A stretch of DNA of 64,000 nt, taken from CBDFKQ01 sp965248855 (GTDB taxonomy: Bacteria > Bacteroidota > Bacteroidia > Cytophagales > 172606-1). The stretch lies in assembly GCA_965248855.1 (NCBI GenBank), contig CBDFKQ010000004.1, forward strand, positions 342,293 through 406,292, written 5' to 3'. The notes below the pieces were generated by a model that was not told the DNA's origin, did no database searches, and saw only the letters and a program-made list of their open reading frames with translations. This document shows positions 1-9,408 of this stretch, one piece after another (position 1 is the first letter of the stretch; every line of letters begins with the position of its first letter). Made by a program: the position numbers and the translations under genes.

Positions 1-2218
1 CTTGGCTTTTGCCAACATTAATTTCAACCTTATCCTTTGTTTCAATACAACTAAATAAAGTTGAAGAGAATTTCCCGACTTCATAATCATAACTTTGTGC
101 ATCGTCTTCCAGTAAGGTATAAGAGGAGCTTCCTTCCGGGTATATTTTAAAAATTAAGGAGTCTGGAGCTTTGGTGGAAATAAAGGAACCAACATTTTGA
201 TAGGGTATGATCGCACCGCATTTTATAAATAAAGGCCCACCTCTTCCGTATGGGATAATGTATTTAAAACTCTGATTTCCTTTATATTTTTTGGATGTCC
301 AGTAATCAATCCAATTACCCTCCGGCAGATAAACGCTATCTTTAAAAACCCCAACCAAAATATTATCTCCAAACATATATTCATCAATCATTTCTGAGGC
401 TCTCTTATCTAAAGGAAATGCCAATGGCAAGGGTTTAACAATGGGCGTACCTTTTAAAGAAGAATTTATTGCAGCTGAATATATATAAGGCATAAGGCTA
501 TATCTTAACCTGACATAATATCTAAACATATTTTTATCATAATCATTATAATACCAGGGGTGAAGAAGCCATGCCCAACTGTTCAATTGTACCCAGGGAG
601 TAAAAAAAGCATAATGTATTCCGGGGCCTTTTTCTCTAACATCTTCAAGCATATCCACGCTTACATTACTATTGCCCGACATTGCCTGATTTATTATATC
701 ATAAAGGCTTTTTACATTTCCTCCATTATCTCCTACTGAAAAAGCGCCCCAATGCTGTGCACCTGCATAGCCACCACAATAATGATGAAATGACCGCAAA
801 CCGGTATTGTTCCTAAATAAATTATACATTTGTTTTTGCACCAGAACCTGATTTAGATTATGCATTTCTGCATCCGATTTACTGTTGAAATATTTTCTTT
901 CCGGCTTTTCATCAATTGTTCTCCCCGGGTCTATTTTAAAACCTGTAATGCCCTGTTTTATAAACTTATTTAAATGAGAGAACCACGACGGTATCCCTGA
1001 TGTAGGCCTACCGGATTTTTTAGAAATTTCATCTTCTGCTTCTATACTTAAGTCATGGTCAATACAAAGCCATAAGGCCATTTTGTATCCCAAATCTTTC
1101 ATTCTGGGTATAAATAAATTTTCTTTTTTTGGATCATTCGAATCAGGAAGCCAAAAATAATCCACATCAAATTTATCATCATTCCATTCCTTATTTATAG
1201 AGAAATCATAGTTCTTTTTCATCCATTGAGGTTCAATCCAATAAATGTCACAAGGAATACTTTCTTTTCTGAACCTCAGGGCATTATTTAAAATATCAAA
1301 CTGCCCTTCTTTCATATTGCTGCCAAAAGCAAGACCATAAGCCCACTTAGGTAACAAGTAAGGTTTACCGGTAATATTTGTATAAATTTCCAATACCTGT
1401 AGCATATTATCCCCCGTCATTAAATAAAAATCGACTTCCGGACTATTATTTTGAATATATAATTTGTCGGGATTAAAACGCCCTACATCAAAATAATTTT
1501 TAAAAGTTGTATTGTTATAAATCCCCCATCCGGCATTACTCATAATAAAAGGTGTTGGGGCTTCTGATTTCTGATAAGTAGCCCAAATTTTAAGGGCTGA
1601 ACCTCTGTGTTGAATATTTTTCCGGGTTGCGCTTCCGGCACCATAAAATTTCTCGTCCGTGGTGATTGAAAACGAAAATACTGCCTGCTCTTTAGTTCCG
1701 GTTTTATCCGCAATTTTATTTTTTACATTTCCACTATCCCCTATAATGGGGTTCACCAATTTTTCGGATGCAAAATAGTTCTCAAGTGAATTGTTCAGCC
1801 TTTCTGTAACAGACTTGTCATTTTCATAATTAACACATATTTCGTTAATAAGTATTTTACCATCTTTACCCGTAATTCTTATTATTCCTGATTTATTAAT
1901 TTGAACTATTAGTTTCTCGGTTGTAACAAGTGTTAAGCCATTATTTTCAATTTTGGTATAGCCTGCATAAGGCCAATATTTTTTAACAATATTATATCTT
2001 TCCATTAAGCTTTCGCTGAATAGGGTGTCTTTCGCTATTCGAAACCTGATAATTGATGAAGTACAAACCTGTACTTTTAAATATTGATTGTCTTTTAATT
2101 TTAATATAAATGAAGATGGAGCTTGCAAAGCGGACTGTGCCTTTGCAGTAAATATGAATAAAAGCAAGAAACATTGAATGGATAACTTTTTTAATAAAGA
2201 AAAATCATAATAGTTCAT
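1..2218 (-). CDS. GH31-family glycoside hydrolase, secreted, 3' end cut by window
   Basis: An open frame runs from the ATG at 2216-2218 to the window edge with no stop, giving 739 codons; the C-terminus is missing. Residues 12-28 form a signal peptide ending AKA-Q, so the enzyme is exported. The GH31 pattern is visible: a catalytic nucleophile Asp at about residue 430 in GFKIDPGRT, and a GDN motif at about residue 497 (VGDNGG) that normally carries the acid/base Asp, followed by an SGN segment. GH31 enzymes hydrolyse alpha-linked sugars (glucose, xylose, galactose or GalNAc depending on subfamily). The motifs diverge from the classical WxDMNE form, so the substrate cannot be read. The gene lies downstream of susD on the same strand, beyond a terminator, and is probably the enzyme of this glycan locus. 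Confidence 0.85.
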   Translation of the reverse strand, partial: MNYYDFSLLKKLSIQCFLLLFIFTAKAQSALQAPSSFILKLKDNQYLKVQVCTSSIIRFRIAKDTLFSESLMERYNIVKKYWPYAGYTKIENNGLTLVTTEKLIVQINKSGIIRITGKDGKILINEICVNYENDKSVTERLNNSLENYFASEKLVNPIIGDSGNVKNKIADKTGTKEQAVFSFSITTDEKFYGAGSATRKNIQHRGSALKIWATYQKSEAPTPFIMSNAGWGIYNNTTFKNYFDVGRFNPDKLYIQNNSPEVDFYLMTGDNMLQVLEIYTNITGKPYLLPKWAYGLAFGSNMKEGQFDILNNALRFRKESIPCDIYWIEPQWMKKNYDFSINKEWNDDKFDVDYFWLPDSNDPKKENLFIPRMKDLGYKMALWLCIDHDLSIEAEDEISKKSGRPTSGIPSWFSHLNKFIKQGITGFKIDPGRTIDEKPERKYFNSKSDAEMHNLNQVLVQKQMYNLFRNNTGLRSFHHYCGGYAGAQHWGAFSVGDNGGNVKSLYDIINQAMSGNSNVSVDMLEDVREKGPGIHYAFFTPWVQLNSWAWLLHPWYYNDYDKNMFRYYVRLRYSLMPYIYSAAINSSLKGTPIVKPLPLAFPLDKRASEMIDEYMFGDNILVGVFKDSVYLPEGNWIDYWTSKKYKGNQSFKYIIPYGRGGPLFIKCGAIIPYQNVGSFISTKAPDSLIFKIYPEGSSSYTLLEDDAQSYDYEVGKFSSTLFSCIETKDKVEINVGKSQ

Positions 2219-2300
2219 AGACAAATGGAATAATAATGAATACAATATTTTGAATGTTTAAATCATTAAAATGGTTGTTATTTTATAGAATTAATAAATG

Positions 2301-2334
2301 AAAAAGAGCCCGGACAGTATCCGGGCTCTTTTTT
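2301..2334. terminator. Bidirectional rho-independent terminator after susD
   Basis: A 9-bp GC-rich stem (GAGCCCGGA at 2306-2314 and its complement at 2320-2328) is extended by A/T pairs and flanked by an A-run on one side and a T-run on the other. It would end the susC-susD transcript and separate it from the GH31 gene, which therefore needs read-through or its own start. Confidence 0.8.
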
Positions 2335-2370
2335 ACCCTTCCCAGTTAATAGTATGAAACAAGTTCTTTA

Positions 2371-3915
2371 TTAATATCCCGGATTTTGATCTGCATTAGT
2401 CAATTTAGGATTCGTAGAGATTTCATCTTGCGGAATCGGTAATAATTCGTGCTTATTTTTTTGGAAATAGGTTATGGGTTCATAAGTAATTTTACCTTGG
2501 CTCCTCCAACGTAATATGTCCCTGTTCCTGATTTCTTCACCTGCCAGTTCAACACGCTTTTCATGAATTATAGCCCTAAGTACTTGGTTTTTATTCCCCA
2601 CAGGGTAATTTACTGTTGGATAGGGTGGCATATTTACGCTAGGCCTTGCCCGAACTTGATTTAAATAACCTACAGCAGTACTTATATTACCCAATTCATT
2701 TTCGCATTCTGCCAACATAAGCAATACATCTGCATAGCGGATAATCCTCAAATTCATTGGACCAAAATAACCTGTTGATCCTATTTTATAAAGAGAAGTA
2801 TACTTTCGCCAGCTGATTTTTTCTTTTTTACCTTCAAAATTAGAAGTATTACCCAGTACCTTCGAGGTGTCTAGCGTAGCTGTATTATTAACTATAGTGT
2901 CGCCCGAACGGTAAAAATTATATTTAAAGCGCGGATCGTTTTTTGCATCTCCTTTAGTAACGCGTTCAAAATTTGCCAATAATGAATCTGAAGGGATTAA
3001 GTTTCTCCAGCCAACTGCTGAATACTCCTGCGTTCTGGTAGTGGCCTTTCCGCTTACCCCATTACCATCACTTGATCCACCCCCCCATAAAAAATTGGTA
3101 CCGTAGAACGCAACTTCAAAAATAGATTCGGCGTTAAAGCCGGTTTCTTCCGAAAAATTATCTACGTAATTATTCATTAATGAATAGTTTCCGGAAGTTC
3201 TTACTGCGTCCAATTGAATCTTAGCCGAAGCATAATCACCTTTTTGCATATAAACACGGCCTAATAAAGCTTGTGCAGCACCTTTTGTTGCTCGACCCAA
3301 ATCATTTTGATTTGTGTAAGTGGCAGGCAAACCGTTTTGTGCCTCTAACAGGTTTTGAATAATAAATGCGTAAATAGAATCTGTCTTTGCTTTTGGTTGT
3401 GCACCCTCAAGTGTAAGAACATGAGTTTTATATAAAGGTACGCTCCCCCACAATGTTACTAAATCGAAATTAGCCCATGATCTTAAGAATTTTGCTTCGC
3501 TAATAAACCTGAGCCTCAATGCCGGGTCAATACTTTTTGTTTGTGGGGCTGCATCAACAACTGTATTTGCTCTGTGAATTGTGCGATACAAACCCTGCCA
3601 TACAGCTAGCATAACACTGTTAGCTGATGTTTGATTTCCTGTTAAAAGTTGATATCTGGGAGCTTCTAACTGGCTACCACCCGAAGCCATATCGTCTGAT
3701 CTTGTATCGTGAATATAAAACCATTCCCTTGCTGCAAGGTTAGCGCCTTGCACAATTGAGTAAATTGCGTTAACACCTTGAGTAAGTTCATCTGCATTCG
3801 AATAAAAACCTTCAGGTGTAACGCGGTTAGGGTCAACTTTATCTAAAAGGCTTTTATTACAGGCAGTAATTATAATTACTGCAAATAAAATAATTATTGA
3901 GATTTTGATTTTCAT
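2371..3915 (-). CDS. RagB/SusD-family glycan-binding lipoprotein
   Basis: The 514-residue product begins with a lipoprotein signal (MKIKISIIILFAVIIITAC; lipobox ITAC with Cys19), so it is anchored in the outer membrane. The body has SusD features: N-terminal helices with TPR-like repeats (GRVYMQKGDYASAKIQLD at about 220) and a C-terminal segment typical of the family (IIHEKRVELAGEEIRNRDILRW at about 453-474, ending near PKLTNADQNPGY). SusD proteins form the lid on a SusC channel and bind the oligosaccharide. The gene follows susC by 21 bp on the same strand and must be co-transcribed with it. Its ligand cannot be predicted. Length is normal for the family (about 500-600). Confidence 0.95.
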   Translation of the reverse strand: MKIKISIIILFAVIIITACNKSLLDKVDPNRVTPEGFYSNADELTQGVNAIYSIVQGANLAAREWFYIHDTRSDDMASGGSQLEAPRYQLLTGNQTSANSVMLAVWQGLYRTIHRANTVVDAAPQTKSIDPALRLRFISEAKFLRSWANFDLVTLWGSVPLYKTHVLTLEGAQPKAKTDSIYAFIIQNLLEAQNGLPATYTNQNDLGRATKGAAQALLGRVYMQKGDYASAKIQLDAVRTSGNYSLMNNYVDNFSEETGFNAESIFEVAFYGTNFLWGGGSSDGNGVSGKATTRTQEYSAVGWRNLIPSDSLLANFERVTKGDAKNDPRFKYNFYRSGDTIVNNTATLDTSKVLGNTSNFEGKKEKISWRKYTSLYKIGSTGYFGPMNLRIIRYADVLLMLAECENELGNISTAVGYLNQVRARPSVNMPPYPTVNYPVGNKNQVLRAIIHEKRVELAGEEIRNRDILRWRSQGKITYEPITYFQKNKHELLPIPQDEISTNPKLTNADQNPGY

Positions 3916-3936
3916 AATTTTAACTTATTTTTTTGT

Positions 3937-6900
3937 TTAAAATCCTACTTGTAAACCCACCATTAAAGTTCTTGCCTGTGGAAATTGCCCATAATCAATA
4001 CCTTGAGTTAGCGGATTGCCGGATCTGGCGCCTATTTCAGGATCATAACCTGTGTATTTGGTAAATGTCAGTAAGTTTTGTGCTGATACATAAACCCTTG
4101 CCTTGCTAAGTGTACCCTTTGTCCACGCTTGTAAAGTTGAATTTGACAAGGTATAACCTAAACTAATGCTTTTTAAACGTAAATATGAGCCGCTTTCTAT
4201 AAAGCGGTCTGAAACATGTAAGTTCTGTGCATCACCACTTACCGCCCGTGGTATATTAGTATTCGTGTTGGTTGGAGTCCATGCATTTAATACATCAGTA
4301 GAAGCATTGAATAAACGCAACATTCCCTGACTAATGGATTTTACGCCATTGTATATCTTATTGCCCTGAACACCTTGAAAAAACATACCTGCATCAAAAC
4401 CTTTATAGCTTGCCGATAAATTAAAGCCATAGTTAAATTTTGGAATAAAACTTCCTAAATATTTCCGGTCATCAGGAGTTATTTTACCATCACCGTTCAA
4501 GTCTTTATAACGAATATCTCCGGGCTTGCTGGTAATGATTTCTAATGGACCTTTCGCTATTTCATCTGCGCTTTGAAAAATTCCATCCGTTTGATAGCCA
4601 TAAAAAGATTGAACGGGTTGACCTGCTTCTGTTCTGGTCACATCATCTCCACCTGTAATATCAACATTTGCCCCACGATCAAGAACAGATTTAGGGCTAT
4701 ACAAGTTGTTAACTACATTTTTAGTGATTCCTAAATTTGCTGATACGTTCCATTTAAAATCTTTAGCAGCTTCGCTAAACCCGGCTAAAAATTCATATCC
4801 CCAACTTCTCATACTTGCTGCATTTCCTTGAGTTGATTGTGAATAACCGGCAGAAGTAGCAGGGTAAATGTCAAGGATAAGATTATCAGTTTGTCTGTTA
4901 TAATATTCAGCGGTAAAAGTCAACCTATTTTTAAAAAAGCCGGCATCAATACCAAAGTTTGACATTTTAGTAATTTCCCATGATAAATTTTGATTTCCCA
5001 ACTTATCAAAGTAAGATCCCTGAGCTGAGTTTGTATTTCCATAAGTTGCATTAGTATTTGAGTTAATTACTACTTGCCATGGATAATTTACAGGAGGAGT
5101 ATAACCCACTTTCCCCGTACTTGCCCTTAATTTAAGTTCTGAAATAAAAGAAATATCTTTCATAAAGGCTTCTTCGCTAATCCTCCACCCTATACCCAAA
5201 GATGGAAAATCTCCGAATTTTTTACCAGGAGCCCAAAGAGAAGATCCATCATGTCTGAAGGTAGCACTAAATAAGTATTTAGAGGCAAAATCATAATTAA
5301 GCCTTCCGATATATGAATATATTGCCGATTCAATTCTTTGCCCCGATAGGGTCTGAGCTGAAAGACCTGGAAGTTCGTTCAAATGTGTTGAAGGTTGATT
5401 ACCCGTTCCATTAATATTAACAGATTTACTTGATTGGTATTCGATTGCACCTAATACATTAAAACTATGTTTTCCAAAAGTTTTATCAATCGTTAACTGA
5501 TTAGTATAAACCGGTGTAAAATAATCTGTTCTGCTTTCCGAAATATTGGTGATTGGCCTATTATTATAACCTTCATCATAACTTGGATTAAAGATATATT
5601 CCCTTTGATTTGTATAATCTAAGCCTACATTAAATCTGTACTTCAGCCATTTTGTAATATTTGCATCTAAATATACAGTTCCTAAGAGCCTTGCATTTCT
5701 AAGTTGATCCAAATCCTGAATTGCAGCCCTAACAGGGTTTTGCGGATTAGTACCATCATCTGCATTAGGCCCCCTATATCCACCGATTAAATTTGGATCA
5801 TAAACCGGCATGTATGGGGTCATACGTATCAAATTTTGAATTTGTGTACGTCCTCCCGGACTTTGTTCTTTTTTTTGAAGGCCATAAGACACCAATAATG
5901 TTTGACCGAAAGTAAATATTTTACTTATGGAATGTTCTGAATTTATTCTAAAACTTCCCCTTTCATATCCGGTTCCAAGCATAATACCATCTTGCTTAAA
6001 ATAACTTGCCGATGCATAAAATCTTGATTTTTCATTTCCTCCACTTACTGAAACATTAGTTTGGGTAATTAATGCCTTTTTAAACATCTCCTTTTGCCAG
6101 TCCGTATTGGTTTGAGCATAAGTTTGAGTAGCTCCGGGATAGATTGGGTCATTCATATGACTAAACCTGCTTGGCAATTGAGCGTTTGCATTATTTAGCA
6201 AGTCTGTGCCATATTTAAGGTATTGTGCAGTATTAAGCAACTTTAATTGCTTCCAAGCTGATTGTACCCCCGCATAAGAATCTATGTCAACATGTATTTT
6301 ACCATCCCTTGAACCTTTTTTTGTGGTAATTAAAATAACTCCTGTTGAGGCTCTTGACCCATATATAGCAGCTGAACTTGCATCTTTTAAAACCTCCAAA
6401 GATTCAATATCTTTTGTATTAAAATTATTAAAATCCCCTACTTGAGGTATCCCATCTACTACATAAAAAGGGTTACCGGCATAATTGATAGAATTTATAC
6501 CCCTAATCCGTACTAAAGGGGTTTCTCCGGGTGCGCCATTATTAGTTACCATCACACTGGGTACACGGCCTTGCAATGCCTGTTCAACACTTGCAACCGG
6601 TAATACATTAATATCTTTAGAGGATATACTTGTGATAGCAGCTACAACGGATGCTCTTTTTTGAGTACCATAACCTACTATAACAACATCATCTAATGTT
6701 TTAATATCAGTTTTTAATTGAACATTAATAGATGTTTGAGTACCAATATTTATCTCTTGAGTTGTATAGCCAATAAAAGAAATAATCAAGGTACTGTTTT
6801 CAGGGGCATTGATAGAAAAGTTACCATCCGAATCAGATGTTGTACCTGACACTGTTCCTTTAATAGCGATATTTACACCCGGCATTGGGTTTCCGGTTTC

Positions 6901-7341
6901 ATCTGTTATCTTACCTTTAATTTCTACGGCAATAAATTTATTGAATTGATTGTCAGATTTAATTTCAGATTTATCGTTATGAATAGTAGTAAGAAGAATT
7001 CTGTTACCATTTACTTCATAGCTGATATTTAACGGAATTAAAAGTTTGCGTAAAACATCTTCTAAGCGTTCATCAGATGAAACTAATGTAACTTTTCTGG
7101 TAGCCTTTATTAATTGATGTGTGTACATAAATTTTATTTCGGCTTGTTTCTCCAGTTGTGAAAGAATGGTTTTAATTTGTTGGTTTTCTACTTTTAAAGT
7201 GATTTTTTTATCCAACAATTCTTGAGCATGGGTATCGTTAGCCATGGTAGCAACTGCAAAAACAACTGCGAGTACGGTCTGATATAATGCTATTTTCATA
7301 AGTTGGAAAATAATTTTAACAGAGAGTGGTTTTTTCTTCAT
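3937..7341 (-). CDS. SusC/RagA-family TonB-dependent transporter with N-terminal STN signalling domain
   Basis: 1134 residues. A signal peptide ends near residue 39 (THA-Q). An STN domain follows at about 47-120, then a carboxypeptidase-regulatory-like domain at about 142-213 (DETGNPMPGVNIAIKGT), then the SusC signature VVIVGYGTQKRASV near 220, the plug, and a 22-strand type beta barrel ending in the terminal Phe of VGLQVGF. It imports glycan fragments across the outer membrane using TonB energy. The STN domain marks it as a signal transducer that contacts a FecR anti-sigma factor; fecR and an ECF sigma gene lie just upstream on the same strand, so the transporter probably controls its own transcription. 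Start chosen at ATG 7341, which gives a complete signal peptide. Confidence 0.96.
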   Translation of the reverse strand: MKKKPLSVKIIFQLMKIALYQTVLAVVFAVATMANDTHAQELLDKKITLKVENQQIKTILSQLEKQAEIKFMYTHQLIKATRKVTLVSSDERLEDVLRKLLIPLNISYEVNGNRILLTTIHNDKSEIKSDNQFNKFIAVEIKGKITDETGNPMPGVNIAIKGTVSGTTSDSDGNFSINAPENSTLIISFIGYTTQEINIGTQTSINVQLKTDIKTLDDVVIVGYGTQKRASVVAAITSISSKDINVLPVASVEQALQGRVPSVMVTNNGAPGETPLVRIRGINSINYAGNPFYVVDGIPQVGDFNNFNTKDIESLEVLKDASSAAIYGSRASTGVILITTKKGSRDGKIHVDIDSYAGVQSAWKQLKLLNTAQYLKYGTDLLNNANAQLPSRFSHMNDPIYPGATQTYAQTNTDWQKEMFKKALITQTNVSVSGGNEKSRFYASASYFKQDGIMLGTGYERGSFRINSEHSISKIFTFGQTLLVSYGLQKKEQSPGGRTQIQNLIRMTPYMPVYDPNLIGGYRGPNADDGTNPQNPVRAAIQDLDQLRNARLLGTVYLDANITKWLKYRFNVGLDYTNQREYIFNPSYDEGYNNRPITNISESRTDYFTPVYTNQLTIDKTFGKHSFNVLGAIEYQSSKSVNINGTGNQPSTHLNELPGLSAQTLSGQRIESAIYSYIGRLNYDFASKYLFSATFRHDGSSLWAPGKKFGDFPSLGIGWRISEEAFMKDISFISELKLRASTGKVGYTPPVNYPWQVVINSNTNATYGNTNSAQGSYFDKLGNQNLSWEITKMSNFGIDAGFFKNRLTFTAEYYNRQTDNLILDIYPATSAGYSQSTQGNAASMRSWGYEFLAGFSEAAKDFKWNVSANLGITKNVVNNLYSPKSVLDRGANVDITGGDDVTRTEAGQPVQSFYGYQTDGIFQSADEIAKGPLEIITSKPGDIRYKDLNGDGKITPDDRKYLGSFIPKFNYGFNLSASYKGFDAGMFFQGVQGNKIYNGVKSISQGMLRLFNASTDVLNAWTPTNTNTNIPRAVSGDAQNLHVSDRFIESGSYLRLKSISLGYTLSNSTLQAWTKGTLSKARVYVSAQNLLTFTKYTGYDPEIGARSGNPLTQGIDYGQFPQARTLMVGLQVGF

Positions 7342-7414
7342 AAATTGAAAAGTTTTTGTTCGGTTTAAATAATATAGTTATGGACAAAAAATTCCCTATA
7401 GCATTGAGTGATGC

Positions 7415-7431
7415 ACTTTTTATAGGGTAAA
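7415..7431. promoter_or_regulatory. Candidate regulatory motif upstream of susC, shared with the fecR upstream region
   Basis: The + strand reads ACTTTTTATAGGGTAAA 74-90 bp upstream of the susC start. A close match, ACTTTTTAGGGTAAA, occurs on the minus strand at 8606-8620, upstream of fecR. The susC copy also sits inside an inverted repeat (CCCTATA at 7394-7400 against TATAGGG at 7421-7427). This could be part of the ECF-controlled promoter or an operator; the opposite orientation of the two copies leaves the role open. Confidence 0.3.
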
Positions 7432-7439
7432 CTAAGCTT

Positions 7440-7473
7440 GTAGCAGGTGCTCGAACACCTGCTACTTTTTTTT
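7440..7473 (+). repeat. REP-like hairpin with GTAG foot and trailing T-run
   Basis: A perfect 10-bp inverted repeat (GTAGCAGGTG at 7440-7449, complement at 7456-7465) with a six-base loop is followed by eight T on the + strand. It would terminate + strand transcription, but all nearby genes are on the minus strand, so it is more likely a dispersed palindromic element. The CAGGTG core recurs in the hairpin at 61338-61359. Confidence 0.5.
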
Positions 7474-7527
7474 ATGATTTTTTTTAATCATAGGCAATTA
7501 AAATTGGTTTAGTGAAAAAAATCTTTA

Positions 7528-8562
7528 TTATTTAGAATTATTGCAGCCATCACTTTTAATTTGAACTTCCGTTCCATTTATTTCGTAAGTAGCTCCTAAG
7601 ATTTTACACAGCATTTCAAGTTTTTCATAGAAAGATTCATTGTAAAATGAGGCCGTTACAGTACATTTTTTAAGTAAGACGGCATCGTATTTTATTTTAA
7701 TTCCATAAGTTTTGTTAAAGGTTTCAAATACCTCATCTACCGGCCTTTCTTCAAAGATCATTTTTTGATTAAGAAGGGCAACAGGCTTTTCAACCAATTC
7801 TTTTTTAAATATTTTTTCAGAAGTAATAAAAACAGCTTGTTGGTTTGGGGTAAGGATTAGGCTTTTGGAGGTTGATTTTTGATTTTGCTTTTCATTTTCT
7901 AATTCACTCACCTTTACTTTACCGGTTTTAACAGATACCGTTATATTATCTTGTGATGAAAAAGCCTTAATTGTAAAACTCGTTCCCAACACAGTAGTTG
8001 AAATATGGCGGGCATAAACTATAAACGGTTTTTTAGGATTTTTTATAACATTAAAAAAAGCTTCGCCTTCTAATGATACTTCGCGTATGGTTTTTAAGAA
8101 ATTATTTGAATATTTAATTCGGCTTTTGGGTTGAAGGTGCACCTTACTGCCATCAGGCAAAATAATTATTTGGATTGTGGCTGTAGTGTTTGTGAAGTCA
8201 GTTTTTATAATATCAGAATTTGCATTTTTATTCTTGGCAAATACATTTTTATCGATTTTAAAATTATAAAAGTAAAGTCCTATAGAAATAAAAAAGATTA
8301 TACTGGCTGCTGCACCCATCCAAACAAATCTTTTCAAAACATGCGAACGTGAATTGTTCTTATTGTTTATAGCCGGATTTTCTTTTAAATTTTTCCAAAT
8401 TCTTGCCTCAATATCTTTTTTTTCAATATCTCCAACCTCGGTAAACTTTTCACTGTCAAGCGCGGCATACCATATCTCTACTTCTGTTATTTCTTCGGGG
8501 CTGCAATTACCCGATAAATACTTTTTAAGAAGAGATTGGATTTTTGAGTCAGTATTTTTCAC
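7528..8562 (-). CDS. FecR-family anti-sigma factor
   Basis: 344 residues with the usual three-part plan: a cytoplasmic FecR_N helical region (about 8-60, LLKKYLSGNCSPEEITEVEIW), one membrane span (about 80-102), a periplasmic FecR domain (about 127-230, with IILPDGSKVHLQPKSRIKY and GEAFFNV motifs) and a C-terminal DUF4974 domain (about 265-335) that would bind the STN domain of SusC. It holds the ECF sigma factor inactive until the transporter signals substrate. It lies between the sigma gene (153 bp upstream) and susC (186 bp downstream), all on the minus strand. Family assignment is firm; the pairing is inferred from position. Confidence 0.95.
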   Translation of the reverse strand: MKNTDSKIQSLLKKYLSGNCSPEEITEVEIWYAALDSEKFTEVGDIEKKDIEARIWKNLKENPAINNKNNSRSHVLKRFVWMGAAASIIFFISIGLYFYNFKIDKNVFAKNKNANSDIIKTDFTNTTATIQIIILPDGSKVHLQPKSRIKYSNNFLKTIREVSLEGEAFFNVIKNPKKPFIVYARHISTTVLGTSFTIKAFSSQDNITVSVKTGKVKVSELENEKQNQKSTSKSLILTPNQQAVFITSEKIFKKELVEKPVALLNQKMIFEERPVDEVFETFNKTYGIKIKYDAVLLKKCTVTASFYNESFYEKLEMLCKILGATYEINGTEVQIKSDGCNNSK

Positions 8563-8605
8563 GTTTTTCTATGGTTGGTTTATATAGAAGATAGGCGAAA
8601 AGTAC

Positions 8606-8620
8606 TTTACCCTAAAAAGT
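8606..8620 (-). promoter_or_regulatory. Second copy of the ACTTTTTAGGGTAAA motif, upstream of fecR
   Basis: Read on the minus strand this is ACTTTTTAGGGTAAA, 44-58 bp before the fecR start, and it continues into GTACT. It matches the motif upstream of susC except for a TA insertion there. The two copies suggest a shared control element for the FecR and SusC transcripts. Not experimentally supported. Confidence 0.3.
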
Positions 8621-8715
8621 TTTATAAAATCTTTTAATATTTATATGTTTGAGATGGATATTTATAAAAGATTCTTTTAAATGTTATATTTAAGGTAGGG
8701 CATCTGTTATTAATT

Positions 8716-9312
8716 TTAATAGCCGAATACTAAAATGAGGATTGAAATTATAAAATCTTTAAGCAGGGTTTTAAGTACTTTAAGCGATTTTGTTAAATGA
8801 TATTCCACCGCTTTATCGGAAAGCTTAAGTTTTTTGGCAATTTCATGAACAGATAAGTTTTCAAAACGACTCATATGAAAAACTTTTCGAGTTTTATCGG
8901 GAAGCGTATCCAAACCTTTATTTATAGCAATGTTTATATCATTCACAGCCATTGCTTCCTCAACTCCTGAATTTTCGAATTCAATTTTATTTCTAACAGA
9001 TTCAAGGTATTTATTTTCTAAGGATTGAGAAGAGTAAAACGCAAAAATCGAATATTTAATAGAAGAAAATAGATAGTTTTCGAGTTGAAGTATTTCCAAA
9101 TATTCCCTTTTCTTCCATAAATTTAAAAATAATTCCTGCACAAGCTCTTCGGCAGTCTCTTTAGATTTAGTTTTTCTGTAGGCTACTAAAAAAATCTTAT
9201 ACCAATACGTTTTATAAATATACTCAAAAGCGCCCTGATCTCCAGTTCTTAGTAAATCTGTAACTTCTTGTAATTTATTATCTGTTGTGGTGGGAACGTT
9301 TTTTTCAATCAT
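8716..9312 (-). CDS. ECF RNA polymerase sigma factor (sigma-70 family)
   Basis: 198 residues. Region 2 is visible at about 28-92 (GAFEYIYKTYWYKIFLVAY, then ETAEELVQELFLNLWKKRE) and region 4 at about 133-185, with a helix-turn-helix (LSVHEIAKKLKLSDKAVEYH). It lacks regions 1 and 3, as is usual for ECF factors. A short hydrophobic tail (FIISILILVFG) follows region 4, seen in many Bacteroidota ECF proteins. It should direct transcription of the susC/susD/GH31 genes when released by the downstream-encoded FecR protein. A 30-bp perfect palindrome lies 67 bp upstream of the start codon. Confidence 0.95.
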   Translation of the reverse strand: MIEKNVPTTTDNKLQEVTDLLRTGDQGAFEYIYKTYWYKIFLVAYRKTKSKETAEELVQELFLNLWKKREYLEILQLENYLFSSIKYSIFAFYSSQSLENKYLESVRNKIEFENSGVEEAMAVNDINIAINKGLDTLPDKTRKVFHMSRFENLSVHEIAKKLKLSDKAVEYHLTKSLKVLKTLLKDFIISILILVFGY

Positions 9313-9378
9313 TAAATTGATTTAATTATACCCGTAATATCAAAATTATTATAAAATAAAGTATTTTTATACTAATTT

Positions 9379-9408
9379 AATAATTTCTGTAATATTACAG
9401 AAATTATT
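9379..9408. promoter_or_regulatory. 30-bp perfect palindrome, candidate operator for the ECF sigma gene
   Basis: The half-site AATAATTTCTGTAAT (9379-9393) is followed directly by its exact complement (9394-9408). It lies 67-96 bp upstream of the sigma gene start. A palindrome of this length with no loop is better explained by binding of a dimeric regulator than by chance, though the sequence is AT-rich. The rest of 9409-9557 shows nothing I can name. Confidence 0.45.

Noticed and set aside
2301..2334. Riboswitch in the susD-GH31 gap
   Set aside because: Only a simple hairpin with A and T flanks is present; this is fully explained as a terminator.
8131..8587. Two short + strand frames opposite fecR
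   Set aside because: They lie wholly antisense to the well-supported FecR coding frame, have no family match, and their codon content mirrors the fecR sequence.
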